From contig NZ_PKUQ01000011.1 of assembly GCF_002866925.1 (NCBI RefSeq), positions 1-64,000 of the forward strand: DNA of 64,000 nucleotides, given 5' to 3'. How positions within the stretch are numbered: position 1 is the first letter of the stretch; each line of letters starts with the position of its first letter. This stretch comes from Cohaesibacter celericrescens (GTDB taxonomy: Bacteria; Pseudomonadota; Alphaproteobacteria; Rhizobiales; Cohaesibacteraceae). Under the pieces are notes generated by a model, which worked only from the letters and a program-made list of their open reading frames with translations, did no database searches and was not told the origin of the DNA. Of the stretch, positions 9,590 through 18,199 are shown in pieces. The position numbers were made by a program, and so were the translations under genes.

Positions 9590-10777
9590 TCAACAGAAGG
9601 CTTGCAGACCAGTTTGCGCGCGGCCCAAAATCAGTGCGTGAATGTCGTGGGTGCCTTCATAAGTGTTGACGGTTTCCAGGTTGACCATATGGCGGATGAC
9701 GTGGAACTCATCGGAGATGCCATTGCCGCCATGCATATCGCGTGACAACCGCGCCACCGTGAGGGCTTTGCCGCAGTTGTTGCGTTTGATCATCGAGACA
9801 TTTTCAACTGCACAAGTGCCTTCATCCATCATTCGCGCCACGCGCAGGGCTGCTTGTAGACTCAGAGTGATTTCGGTTTGCATGTCAGCCAATTTGAGCT
9901 GGACCAGTTGGGTTTGTGCCAGTGGGCGTCCAAACTGTTTTCGGTCAAGGGTATATTGCCGTGCTGCGTGCCAACAGAATTCAGCCGCTCCAACCACGCC
10001 CCAAGCGATGCCGAAACGGGCTTTGTTGAGGCAGCCAAAAGGACCGGCGAGGCCCTGCGTGTTTGGCAACAGATTTTCATCCGGCACAAAGGCGTCATCG
10101 AGCACAATTTCACCGGTGATCGAGCTGCGCAGGCTCATTTTTCCGTCAATCTTGGGTGTGGTAAAGCCTTCTGTGCCACGCTCGACGATGAAGCCCTTTA
10201 TTTTACCATCATGGGCGTCTGACTTGGCCCAGACGATGGCAATGTCGGCAATCGGGCTGTTGGTGATCCACATTTTAGCGCCAGTCAGACGATAGCCGCC
10301 GTCGACTTTTGTGGCGCGGGTCACCATTGATCCGGGGTCGGACCCATGGTCCGGTTCGGTCAGGCCAAAGCAGCCGATCTTTTCTCCTGTGGCCAGTTTG
10401 GGTAGGAATTTATGCTTTTGCTCTTCTGTGCCATAGGCAAAAATGGGATGCATGACCAGAGATGACTGAACCGACATAGCAGATCGATACCCAGAATCGA
10501 CCCGTTCGACTTCGCGGGCGATGAGACCATAGGCAACATGATTGACGCCAGCGCCACCATATTCTTCCGGAATGGTCGAGCCGAGAAAACCCTGTTCACC
10601 CAATTCGCGCATGATGGCCGTATCAAAGGTCTCGTTGCGGTTGGCTTCGAGAATGCGCGGCATTAATTTGTCATCACAAAAAGCGCGGGCGCTGTCCATG
10701 ATCATGCGCTCTTCTTCGCTCAGTTGCTCCGCAACAAGGAAGGGGTCATCCCAGATAAAAGTTGGTTTGGCGCACAT
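9590..10777 (-). CDS. gcdH: Glutaryl-CoA dehydrogenase
   Basis: A 395-residue acyl-CoA dehydrogenase that oxidises and decarboxylates glutaryl-CoA to crotonyl-CoA, passing electrons to ETF (genes at 53925-55624). The start is ATG at 10775-10777, preceded by AAGGAG; a start 23 codons upstream lacks a ribosome site and is foreign to the family. Family features are [20 protein letters not shown] at the N-terminus, [32 protein letters not shown], and the catalytic glutamate region [17 protein letters not shown] near the C-terminus. It is the first enzyme gene downstream of the LysR regulator, so it is likely controlled by it. Confidence 0.94.
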   Translation of the reverse strand: MCAKPTFIWDDPFLVAEQLSEEERMIMDSARAFCDDKLMPRILEANRNETFDTAIMRELGEQGFLGSTIPEEYGGAGVNHVAYGLIAREVERVDSGYRSAMSVQSSLVMHPIFAYGTEEQKHKFLPKLATGEKIGCFGLTEPDHGSDPGSMVTRATKVDGGYRLTGAKMWITNSPIADIAIVWAKSDAHDGKIKGFIVERGTEGFTTPKIDGKMSLRSSITGEIVLDDAFVPDENLLPNTQGLAGPFGCLNKARFGIAWGVVGAAEFCWHAARQYTLDRKQFGRPLAQTQLVQLKLADMQTEITLSLQAALRVARMMDEGTCAVENVSMIKRNNCGKALTVARLSRDMHGGNGISDEFHVIRHMVNLETVNTYEGTHDIHALILGRAQTGLQAFC

Positions 10778-10951
10778 GACGGTCAGCTCCTTGATGGCCC
10801 TTGGGTTGGGCGTGTCGATATTTTGACTGTAGTTTAAACGCACCATGAGCCAGCGAACAGCGATGATAAATCAGACTTGCATGAGATATTGTTATGCTGG
10901 ATGGGCAATGTTTGGCTGAATTGGTGTTTGGTCATGATCTCGGGTAATGGT

Positions 10952-11872
10952 TCAGCCATACAGTTTATTCAGTTGTTTCTTGGTGGTGAGTGCTTCACGC
11001 ATCACCCATGTGCGGAAGGTTTGGAGATTGGGATTGGCGCGTTTGGCCTGAGGGTAGGCAAAATAATAATCGCCGTTCGATTGAACCACTCGGTCATCGA
11101 GTGCAACCAGATTGCCGGCCGAGATTTCTTCTTCGACCAGGAAGCGGGGCAGTAGAGCAATGCCCATTTTGGACGCGGCGGCGCGAATGACCATGTGGAA
11201 ATGCTCAAACCGCGGCCCGACGTGCGGACTTGGATGCTGGACGTCGGATTCATTGAACCAATGCGCCCACAAAGTTGGGCGCGACGTTGCCTGTAGCAGG
11301 GGATAGTGCAGCAAGAGCTGTTGCAGGCCCATTTTGTTTTTTTCTTGCAGCAGATCAGGGTGCCCCAGAGGCACGATATATTCGGGCATCAGTGTGTCGG
11401 TCAGGGCATTGGCCCAAGAATGCTCACCGAAATGGAAGGCGGCATCAATATCAATATCGCCAAATTCGAATGGTTCAATCTTTGTGACAATATGGATCAG
11501 AATTTCCGGGTGAGCGGTTGTGAATTTATTGAGGCGTGGTACCAACCAACGAGCGCCCAAAGTTGGCAGGCAAGCGATCGTCAGCTCTCCACCTTGACCG
11601 CGATAGGCCAACAATTCCAGCGTTGCTGTTTCAATGTCTTGCAGTTTGGTGCGGATTTTTTCCGCATAGACTGCGCCTGCTTCCGTCAGGATCAAACCAT
11701 GTCCGGTGCGTTCGAACAATCGCAAGCCAAGCAAATCTTCCATGGATCGCATTTGCCGCGATATGGCGCTTTGCGTCACACCCAGTTCGCTGGCCGCTTT
11801 GGTGAAGCTGAGATGCCGCGCTGCAGCTTCAAAGGCGCGCAGAGCGGAAAGTGACGGAAGATAATTGAGCAT
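10952..11872 (-). CDS. LysR-family regulator (GcvA/AmpR-like), probable regulator of the glutarate cluster
   Basis: A 306-residue transcription factor with an N-terminal winged helix (residues 1-60, SLSALRAFEAAARHLSFTKA, GVTQSAISRQMRSMEDLLG) and a LysR effector-binding domain. The subgroup looks GcvA-like. It is transcribed in the same direction as the catabolic genes and ends 174 bases before gcdH, rather than being divergent as many LysR regulators are. An inverted repeat 29 bases upstream of its start may be its autoregulatory site. The effector is unknown; glutarate or a cluster substrate would be the first guess. Confidence 0.88.
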   Translation of the reverse strand: MLNYLPSLSALRAFEAAARHLSFTKAASELGVTQSAISRQMRSMEDLLGLRLFERTGHGLILTEAGAVYAEKIRTKLQDIETATLELLAYRGQGGELTIACLPTLGARWLVPRLNKFTTAHPEILIHIVTKIEPFEFGDIDIDAAFHFGEHSWANALTDTLMPEYIVPLGHPDLLQEKNKMGLQQLLLHYPLLQATSRPTLWAHWFNESDVQHPSPHVGPRFEHFHMVIRAAASKMGIALLPRFLVEEEISAGNLVALDDRVVQSNGDYYFAYPQAKRANPNLQTFRTWVMREALTTKKQLNKLYG

Positions 11873-12276
11873 GTCTATGAGCTTTTGTTATGTGTGATTT
11901 TGAGACGCTAGTCTCATTTGTCAGGGATTTCTACATTCTTGCCCCAATTTTTGCTTAAAAGGACGGATGGGGGTTATCGACGGGGAAAAAAGCCATTTTT
12001 GTCATGCGAAAATGTTGAGCTGAATTTTTTTAAAATAGAGATTATCGATATGATGAAAGGCAAATGAAGATATTTGACCTATGCTATAGTAAAGGGTGAG
12101 CGATTGGCCCATATATAAGACTTCCTGCAATTTCGATGAATGCATCATCGGGATCGGGATTGAAGATTTTGCCTAAAAGCAGTAAAAGACTATTCATCAT
12201 GAATTGGTGAGTGTAATTTACCAAAATTCGCCAAACCATGTCCCTTAACAGTTGATCTAGAATAGGTGATGAGACT
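11873..12276. other. Intergenic region between LysR gene and rirA
   Basis: About 400 A/T-rich bases separate two divergent regulator genes. Apart from the dyad at 11901-11916 I find no gene with a convincing ribosome site and no tRNA. Two overlapping minus-strand reading frames here (to 12299 and 12396) look like chance. Promoters for both regulators must lie here, but no clear -35/-10 pair stands out. Confidence 0.5.
11901..11916. promoter_or_regulatory. Inverted repeat upstream of the LysR gene, candidate operator
   Basis: TGAGAC and GTCTCA arms with a 4-base spacer form a perfect 6-base-pair dyad 29 bases upstream of the LysR start. LysR proteins usually bind short interrupted dyads and regulate themselves, so this is a candidate. 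No biochemical support exists here. Confidence 0.35.
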
Positions 12277-12744
12277 ATGAGACTGACCCAACAGGCCAAC
12301 TATTCTGTCCGCATTCTGATGTATTGCGCCACCAAGCGGGACGAGTTTGCAAAGGTCAGTGAAATAGCTCGGGTCTATGATATTTCTGAATATCACTTGT
12401 TCAAGATTCTGCCGATTCTGGTCTCAAATGGTTTTATCACCACCCACCGCGGCCGTAATGGTGGGCTACGCCTTGCCAAAGAACCTGCCGATATTACACT
12501 TGGGCAGGTCATTCGTGCGGCGGAAGAGAATTTTCATCTGGCCGATTGCTTCGATGAAGGCAGCTATGACTGTCCGCTGTTGTCGATGTGCGATTTTAAT
12601 CAGGCGCTGAATGATGCTTTGGAAGCCTTTTTGCAGGCGCTGGATAAATATACGCTGGCTGATCTGACCTCCAAACAGGGTGATATGCGCAGCCTGCTGC
12701 ATATCGGTGAAATTGCCCCAATAGCGCCTTCAACAACCAACTGA
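12277..12744 (+). CDS. rirA: RirA-type iron-responsive Rrf2 regulator
   Basis: A 155-residue Rrf2-family repressor. The N-terminal winged helix starts MRLTQQANYSVRILMYCA, and residues 58-66 read HRGRNGGLR. Three cysteines at 91, 99 and 105 (CFDEGSYDC then PLLSMC) match the spacing of rhizobial RirA, which uses them for an iron-sulfur cluster that reports iron status. In Rhizobiales RirA represses iron uptake genes when iron is plentiful. No iron uptake gene is adjacent. NsrR or IscR identity is less likely because the cysteine spacing and N-terminus fit RirA better. Confidence 0.85.
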   Translation: MRLTQQANYSVRILMYCATKRDEFAKVSEIARVYDISEYHLFKILPILVSNGFITTHRGRNGGLRLAKEPADITLGQVIRAAEENFHLADCFDEGSYDCPLLSMCDFNQALNDALEAFLQALDKYTLADLTSKQGDMRSLLHIGEIAPIAPSTTN

Positions 12745-12785
12745 TCGCCTGCTGGTCTCAAATCTATAGATATGCTGGTGTTATG

Positions 12786-12816
12786 AGCGCGGTGGGAGAT
12801 TTACCCGGACCGCGCT
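12786..12816. terminator. Hairpin between convergent rirA and bdhA
   Basis: AGCGCGGT at 12786-12793 pairs with ACCGCGCT at 12809-12816. It sits between the two convergent stops. The U-tract is poor on the plus strand, so termination efficiency is uncertain. Confidence 0.4.
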
Positions 12817-12832
12817 GTGTCTGTATTTCGTT

Positions 12833-13627
12833 TTATTTGGCGGTCCAGCCGCCATCCATGGAGATGGTGGTGCCGGTGATGGCTGATGCCGCATCACTGG
12901 CCAGATAAAGCGCCAGTTGCGCCACCTGTTCGATGGTCACAAATTCCTTTGTGGGTTGCGCCGCTAACAGGACGTCGCGCTTGACTTCTTCTTCGGTCAT
13001 GCCGCGGGCTGCCATCGTGTCGGGGATTTGGCTTTCCACCAATGGGGTCCAGACATATCCCGGTGCAATAGCGTTGACGGTGATGCCTTGTTCAGCCACT
13101 TCCAGCGCCACGGTCTTTGTCAATCCGGCAACGCCATGTTTAGCGGCGACATAGGCCGACTTGAATGGCGATGCGACCAGCGAGTGGGCGGATGAGATGT
13201 TGATGATGCGGCCGCGCCCGGTTTGTTTCATTTTTGGCAGAGCGGTGCGGATGGTGTGGAAATTGGACGTCAGATTGATGGCGATGATGGCATCCCATTT
13301 GTCGACCGGGAACTCTTCTATCGGCGAGACAAATTGAATGCCAGCATTGTTGACCAGAATGTCGATGGGGCCGATATTTTCCTCGGTTTGCCGCACCATG
13401 GCTGCGATGTCTTCGGGCTTGAGCATGTTGGCCGAATCATAGAGAGCCCGGACACCAAAGTCTTTTTCTATGGCGGCGCGATGGGTTTCTATTTCGTCTG
13501 GATTACCCAAACCATTGAGAACAACATTGGCACCATGTTCAGCAAAAATGCGGGCCACGCCCAAACCGATGCCGCTGGTTGAGCCTGTCACAAGTGCTGT
13601 TCGGCCTTCATGTTGTCTGGCGACCAT
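12833..13627 (-). CDS. bdhA: D-3-hydroxybutyrate dehydrogenase
   Basis: A 264-residue short-chain dehydrogenase that interconverts 3-hydroxybutyrate and acetoacetate with NAD, a step in polyhydroxybutyrate use. The start at 13625-13627 has a GAGGGGAAG ribosome site; an upstream start would add 33 unrelated residues. Visible motifs are TGSTSGIG for the nucleotide, NNAG, and a catalytic serine followed by YVAAK. The C-terminal part (NAIAPGYVWTPLVESQIP, TTISMDGGWTAK) is characteristic of bacterial 3-hydroxybutyrate dehydrogenases. PHB synthesis genes phaA/phaB lie 12 kb away. Confidence 0.9.
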   Translation of the reverse strand: MVARQHEGRTALVTGSTSGIGLGVARIFAEHGANVVLNGLGNPDEIETHRAAIEKDFGVRALYDSANMLKPEDIAAMVRQTEENIGPIDILVNNAGIQFVSPIEEFPVDKWDAIIAINLTSNFHTIRTALPKMKQTGRGRIINISSAHSLVASPFKSAYVAAKHGVAGLTKTVALEVAEQGITVNAIAPGYVWTPLVESQIPDTMAARGMTEEEVKRDVLLAAQPTKEFVTIEQVAQLALYLASDAASAITGTTISMDGGWTAK

Positions 13628-13813
13628 GGTCTTCCCCTCATGCTTTGGTTGAATTTCTATGTGGCCTATTGTTGCAAGGCAGCATAATTGCCCCGCGAGA
13701 CTTGGCAAGCCCTTATGGATGTGCATAGTCCGAAAGTGCAGTGCTCCCGTATCGCGTCAAGTGTCGCACCAAGCACGGCGCCGGTCGGGTTAGACGAGCA
13801 GAGGATATGAGCG

Positions 13814-14317
13814 ATGATAGAACTTGAGTCACATGACCATAGCCATTGCATTGATCAGGTTCTCGGTGCTGCCGAGGCGGTTTGCAAGGAAAAGGGGCTG
13901 CGTCTGACGGATCAACGCAAATCTGTGTTGAAAATTCTCGCCGCTAGCCATGTGCCCGCCAGCGCCTATGATATTCTGGACCGCCTCAATTCTGCGCGTA
14001 AAGAGCATGCCGAGGCAATGCTGGCCCCTGTGTCGATCTATCGGGCGCTGGACTTCCTCCTGCAAAATGGCATGATTCATCGCATCGAGAGTCGCAATGC
14101 TTATGTGGCCTGCAGTCACACAATGAGTCCGCATAGTGAAATCACCATTTTTATGCTGTGTGATCAATGTGGGCGGGCCGGAGAATTTCAATCTGAATCC
14201 CTGGGTGGACTGATTGAGCGTATTGCTGCAACGGCCCAGTTTCTGCCCCATGCACCGGTGATGGAAATCCGTGGGATTTGTGCCGAGTGTCGCCAAATCA
14301 AGACTGAAAGCTCATAA
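13814..14317 (+). CDS. zur: Fur-family zinc uptake regulator
   Basis: A 167-residue Fur-family protein. The winged helix spans about residues 15-90 (GLRLTDQRKSVLKILAAS, APVSIYRALDFLLQNG). Two CxxC pairs, C116/C119 and C156/C159, form the structural zinc site. The cysteine arrangement, the histidine-rich N-terminus (SHDHSHC) and sequence style point to Zur rather than Fur or Irr. A probable Zur operator is visible upstream of znuC at 30156-30174, which supports this. It is transcribed divergently from bdhA. Confidence 0.85.
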   Translation: MIELESHDHSHCIDQVLGAAEAVCKEKGLRLTDQRKSVLKILAASHVPASAYDILDRLNSARKEHAEAMLAPVSIYRALDFLLQNGMIHRIESRNAYVACSHTMSPHSEITIFMLCDQCGRAGEFQSESLGGLIERIAATAQFLPHAPVMEIRGICAECRQIKTESS

Positions 14318-14444
14318 TCTCCTCTAGGCTCGGGTGTGTGGTTGCACCCTTTGATTTGATTTGCCATATAAAGCTTGCTGATTACCCTACGGCCGGACTG
14401 TTGCGTTCGGGTACATACCCGCTTGATCGGGAAAGTGAGGATCC

Positions 14445-15671
14445 ATGTCGTTTTTGACCGCTCCATTGCCCCGCCGCATCACCAAAGCGGTGAAAGTTGG
14501 CTCTGTGACTGTCGGTGGCGGAGCGCCCATCGTTGTGCAATCCATGACCAACACTGATACCGCCGATATCGACGGGACCGTTGCTCAAGTTGCTGCTTTG
14601 CATAAGGCGGGTTCCGAGCTGGTGCGTATCACCGTGGATCGGGACGAAGCAGCAAAGGCCGTGCCGCGCATCAAGGAACGTTTGTTGCGTCTTGGTGTGG
14701 ATGTGCCGTTGGTGGGGGATTTTCATTATATCGGCCACAAGCTGTTGGGCGAAAATCCCGACTGCGCCGCAGCCCTGGACAAATATCGCATCAATCCGGG
14801 CAACGTTGGTTTTAAAGCTCGACGCGACAAACAATTCTCCACTTTGATCGAGCTGGCGATACAACATGACAAGCCGGTTCGGATCGGGGTTAATTGGGGG
14901 TCGCTTGATGAAGAACTGCTGACGCGTTTGATGGACGAAAACTCTGCCAGTGATGCGCCTAGATCAGCTCAAATGGTTATGCATGAAGCGATTATCCAGT
15001 CTGCCTTGCTGTCTGCTGCGCGCGCGGAGGAGCTGGGGCTAGGCGCAGACAAGATCATTCTGTCCGCCAAAGTATCTCAGGTTCAGGATCTGATTGCCGT
15101 GAACACCGAATTGGCTTCACGCTCTGACTATGCGTTGCATTTGGGCCTGACTGAAGCGGGCATGGGCACCAAAGGCATCGTGGCATCCTCTGCCGCCATG
15201 GGGATGGTGTTGCAACAGGGCATTGGCGATACCATCCGCGTGTCACTGACCCCCGAGCCAAACGGGGATCGCACCCGTGAAGTTCAGGTGGCGCAGGAAC
15301 TATTGCAGAGCATGGGCTTTCGCTCTTTCATCCCCATTGTTGCTGCTTGTCCAGGCTGTGGTCGCACCACCTCGACGGTGTTTCAGGAATTGGCGCAGGA
15401 TATTCAAAATGATATCCGAACCAATATGCCGATTTGGCGCGAGAAATACCCCGGAGTGGAAGCCCTCAATGTTGCGGTGATGGGCTGTATCGTCAATGGG
15501 CCGGGGGAGTCCAAGCATGCTGATATCGGCATTTCTCTGCCCGGTACTGGCGAGACACCTGCCGCGCCTGTTTTCATTGATGGAGAAAAAGCAGGAACCT
15601 TGCGCGGTGAGACAATCGCTGCGGATTTCCACACAATGGTGCGGGACTATATCGAGAAGCGCTTCGGGTAA
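14445..15671 (+). CDS. ispG: (E)-4-hydroxy-3-methylbut-2-enyl-diphosphate synthase
   Basis: A 408-residue iron-sulfur enzyme of the MEP isoprenoid pathway, converting methylerythritol cyclodiphosphate to HMBPP. The N-terminal barrel includes [20 protein letters not shown] and [15 protein letters not shown]. Cluster cysteines lie in CPGCGR (C302, C305) and [10 protein letters not shown] (about C348). The length is normal for alphaproteobacterial IspG. The start has a GTGAGGA ribosome site. It converges with ispA, the prenyl chain elongating enzyme of the same pathway. Confidence 0.97.
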   Translation: MSFLTAPLPRRITKAVKVGSVTVGGGAPIVVQSMTNTDTADIDGTVAQVAALHKAGSELVRITVDRDEAAKAVPRIKERLLRLGVDVPLVGDFHYIGHKLLGENPDCAAALDKYRINPGNVGFKARRDKQFSTLIELAIQHDKPVRIGVNWGSLDEELLTRLMDENSASDAPRSAQMVMHEAIIQSALLSAARAEELGLGADKIILSAKVSQVQDLIAVNTELASRSDYALHLGLTEAGMGTKGIVASSAAMGMVLQQGIGDTIRVSLTPEPNGDRTREVQVAQELLQSMGFRSFIPIVAACPGCGRTTSTVFQELAQDIQNDIRTNMPIWREKYPGVEALNVAVMGCIVNGPGESKHADIGISLPGTGETPAAPVFIDGEKAGTLRGETIAADFHTMVRDYIEKRFG

Positions 15672-15693
15672 TTCAATCCCAGGCTGACGCTGC

Positions 15694-16629
15694 TTAATGC
15701 TGGCGGTTGGCGATGAAGCGGGCCGTGGCGATTAGCACATCTGCTTTGTTTGCAAAGGGGGCCAGAGTTTCTTCGGCCTCAAGGATCAGGCTATTGAGCG
15801 TTTCTCGCGTTGCGTCCACCCCATTCAGGCTGACCAATGTGGCCTTGTGGGACTGCAAATCCTTGCCAGCTGTTTTGCCCAATTGCGCGGATGTGGCGGT
15901 GACGTCAAGAAGATCGTCGGCGAGCTGAAAAGCCAAGCCGATGATGGTGCCAAAGCGGGTGACAGCAGCTTGTTCTTTTGCTGAGGCCTCAGCAAGTATC
16001 GCGCCTGCTTCACAGGCATAGCGCAACAGAGCTCCGGTTTTCATGGCTTGCATTTGGCGGATTTCAGCCTCGGTCCTATCGCGGCCTTCTGCTTCGATAT
16101 CGAGGCTCTGACCACCTGCCATGCCGCCGATGCCTGCATTTTGAGCCAGACCTAATACCAAGGCTGCTCGAACTTCTGCCTTTTGATGGGTCGCCTCGTC
16201 TGCCAATATGTCAAAGGCAAGGGTGAGCAGACTGTCGCCAGCTAAAATGGCGGTGGCTTCATCAAAGGCGACATGCACGGTTGGTTTGCCGCGGCGTAGA
16301 TCGTCATCATCCATGGCTGGTAGGTCGTCATGGATCAGGCTGTAACAATGCACGCATTCCAGTGCTGATGCGGCGCGCAATACACCGGCTTGGTCATATC
16401 CCAACATGCGGGCCACTTCGACGATCAGGAAGGGGCGAATGCGCTTGCCACCATTGAGCACACCGTGTTGCATGGCGGCTAGTAATTTGGGCGGGCGCAA
16501 TTGCTCGGTGCCTCTGGGCGCGTCTGTTAATAAGCTGCGCAAGGTAGTCTCGATCTGATCTGCGCTGTTTTGCAAGCGCTCCTCAAAGTTTGCTGTTTGA
16601 GTTTTTTCAGGCTGAGACTCTTGAGACAT
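15694..16629 (-). CDS. ispA: Polyprenyl (farnesyl/geranylgeranyl) diphosphate synthase
   Basis: A 311-residue trans-prenyltransferase. The first aspartate-rich motif reads DDLPAMDDDD, and the second DDLLD, after GLAFQLA. GGKRIRPFLIVEVAR and HCYSLIHDDLP are classic. The start at 16627-16629 (MSQESQ) follows CAGGAAG; a start eight codons upstream has no ribosome site. Chain length cannot be fixed by eye; FPP synthase of the IspA type is most likely. It lies convergent to ispG, 22 bases away. Confidence 0.9.
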   Translation of the reverse strand: MSQESQPEKTQTANFEERLQNSADQIETTLRSLLTDAPRGTEQLRPPKLLAAMQHGVLNGGKRIRPFLIVEVARMLGYDQAGVLRAASALECVHCYSLIHDDLPAMDDDDLRRGKPTVHVAFDEATAILAGDSLLTLAFDILADEATHQKAEVRAALVLGLAQNAGIGGMAGGQSLDIEAEGRDRTEAEIRQMQAMKTGALLRYACEAGAILAEASAKEQAAVTRFGTIIGLAFQLADDLLDVTATSAQLGKTAGKDLQSHKATLVSLNGVDATRETLNSLILEAEETLAPFANKADVLIATARFIANRQH

Positions 16630-16795
16630 GGCTTCCTGATTTCCCTGCCTCATAGCTGGCAGGTTTTATGGCGGTAGGATCGGCTTTTGTTATGCATAGC
16701 CGATGCCCGTTTTTTGCCGAGGCGTCAAGTTATTTGTCTGATAAACGGCTTGGTAAAGGACCGCCTGATGCCTCAACTGCCCACCGTATGTCAGA

Positions 16796-17314
16796 TCAAG
16801 CTGCTTCCAGTGCGATGGCTGCTGACTGAATGATCGCGGCAAACCGAATAGCGGTTTGTACCTGTTCGGTTGTCAGTCCGGCCTGACGCAGGATGCCTTC
16901 ATGGGAGTCAATGCACATACCGCAGCCATTCATGGCAGAAACAGCAAGGCTCCAAAGTTCAAAATCGACTTTGTCAACGCCGGGGCGGGCGATAAAATTC
17001 ATGCGTAGTTTGGCGGGCATCGAGCTATAGTCTTTGTTACTGGCCAAATGCACAAAGCGATAATAGATGTTGTTCATACCCATCAAAGTTGCGGCCCCTT
17101 TGGCAGCGGTGAGCGCTTCGGCTGAGAGCTTGTCGGCGGCTTCGGCAATAAAAGCTTCGCGCACAGTGGTATTGCGGCTGGCAATGGCACAGGCGACCAT
17201 CAGGCCGTATTTTTGTTGCTCGGTCAGCCCTTCTTCACCGGACATGTTGGAAAGATTGAGTTTCACATCTTTGGCAAAGTCTGGCATTTGCGCTTTGAGG
17301 CTATCAATGGACAT
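16796..17314 (-). CDS. ahpD: Alkylhydroperoxidase AhpD
   Basis: A 172-residue AhpD/CMD-family protein. The redox motif CxxC is at C131-G-M-C134 with the family histidine at 138 ([10 protein letters not shown]). The start at 17312-17314 follows CAGGAAA. AhpD is known to reduce AhpC-type peroxiredoxins in actinobacteria and many alphaproteobacteria. Here it lies directly downstream of such a peroxiredoxin with three C-region cysteines of the right type, so a peroxidase pair is expected. Confidence 0.93.
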   Translation of the reverse strand: MSIDSLKAQMPDFAKDVKLNLSNMSGEEGLTEQQKYGLMVACAIASRNTTVREAFIAEAADKLSAEALTAAKGAATLMGMNNIYYRFVHLASNKDYSSMPAKLRMNFIARPGVDKVDFELWSLAVSAMNGCGMCIDSHEGILRQAGLTTEQVQTAIRFAAIIQSAAIALEAA

Positions 17315-17424
17315 CTGAATTTCCTGATCAATTGGGCATGACCGGTCGTTTCCGCGCCAAAGGGCGCTGGAGCGGGTGGCCGCTGTAATGGGAATGGATT
17401 GGAGCCTTCGGGAGGCGAATGAGA

Positions 17425-17441
17425 AGGCGGGATGGCCGCCT
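17425..17441 (-). other. Intercistronic hairpin between peroxiredoxin and ahpD
   Basis: AGGCGG (17425-17430) and CCGCCT (17436-17441) form a small GC-rich stem in the 151-base gap between the two genes. It has no U-tract, so it is more likely a stabilising or processing element than a terminator. Confidence 0.3.
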
Positions 17442-17465
17442 CCTCGAGGTTTCTTGATGTGGGGC

Positions 17466-18014
17466 TTAGCCCAGAACGTCGCCGCCAACTTCGCGGTTGC
17501 AAGGGCAGAGTTCGTCCGTCTGCAAAGCATCCAGAACGCGCAGGGTGTCTTTTGGATTGCGGCCAACATTGAGGTTGGTTGCATAGACATGCTGGATGGT
17601 GTTGTCGGGATCAACAACATAGGTGTAGCGGTATGCAACACCATCAGGGTGACGTACACCAAGGCCATCAACCAGCGACCCGTTGGTGTCAGCAAACATC
17701 CAGATTGGCAGTTTGTTGAGATCCGGGTGATCGCGGCGCCATGCCAGTTTGCAGAATTCGTTGTCGGTGGAGCCGCCCATAACAACGGCATCACGGTCTT
17801 CGAACTCGTCTTTCAGACGAGCGAATTCAGCGATTTCGGTTGGACAAACAAAGGTGAAGTCTTTTGGGTAGAAAAAGATGATCTTCCATTTGCCTTCAAA
17901 GCTTTTCTCGTTGATGGCTTCAAAGGCGCTTTCGCCATTTTCTACAATGTCGTTGAAACCGGGCTTTACACCTGTGACCGAAAATTCTGGAAGTTTATCG
18001 CCAATGCCGTGCAT
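17466..18014 (-). CDS. ahpC: AhpC-type peroxiredoxin
   Basis: A 182-residue peroxiredoxin. The peroxidatic cysteine is C57 in [15 protein letters not shown]170 and C172 near the C-terminus (ELCPCN) match the paired C-terminal cysteines of mycobacterial AhpC, which is reduced by AhpD rather than AhpF. The start at 18012-18014 has a TTTGGAG ribosome site; the longer frame to 18050 lacks support. It is divergent from oxyR, and a candidate Irr-type box lies 41 bases upstream. Confidence 0.93.
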   Translation of the reverse strand: MHGIGDKLPEFSVTGVKPGFNDIVENGESAFEAINEKSFEGKWKIIFFYPKDFTFVCPTEIAEFARLKDEFEDRDAVVMGGSTDNEFCKLAWRRDHPDLNKLPIWMFADTNGSLVDGLGVRHPDGVAYRYTYVVDPDNTIQHVYATNLNVGRNPKDTLRVLDALQTDELCPCNREVGGDVLG

Positions 18015-18054
18015 GTCATGTCTCCAAAGCTTTGGATGTCGGGAGGGCACCCAA

Positions 18055-18071
18055 TTTAGAATGATTCAAAA
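18055..18071. promoter_or_regulatory. Candidate Irr-type iron control element
   Basis: TTTAGAATGATTCAAAA is a near-perfect dyad (TTTAGAAT and ATTCaAAA around a central G, 7 of 8 pairs). It closely resembles the iron control element bound by Irr in Rhizobiales, as I recall it (TTTAGAA...TTCTAAA). It lies 41 bases upstream of the peroxiredoxin start. Confidence 0.45.
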
Positions 18072-18131
18072 TTCGATAAGGTGTTAAACCATAATCGAGG
18101 TGATCAATCAAACCTCAAATTTCGAATTTGC

Positions 18132-18150
18132 CAATCGATTTTTTCGATTG
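18132..18150. promoter_or_regulatory. Inverted repeat in the ahpC-oxyR intergenic region
   Basis: CAATCGA and TCGATTG arms flank a TTTTT spacer, 50 bases upstream of the oxyR start. It may be an operator shared by the divergent genes. It does not match the four-box enterobacterial OxyR pattern well, so assignment to OxyR is tentative. Confidence 0.35.
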
Positions 18151-18199
18151 TAAGATCTATCCGGAATTTGTCGTCGTCTCTTTTTGACCGAGTGCAGAT

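Noticed and set aside
10778..10846. 23-codon upstream extension of glutaryl-CoA dehydrogenase
   Set aside because: No ribosome site, and the family N-terminus begins at the internal methionine preceded by AAGGAG.
12075..12094. Apparent promoter TTGACC...TATAGT before rirA
   Set aside because: The two elements are only about six bases apart, so they cannot form a sigma-70 promoter.
12084..12396. Two overlapping minus-strand frames between the LysR gene and rirA
   Set aside because: No ribosome sites, one overlaps the rirA start, and the residue composition looks noncoding.
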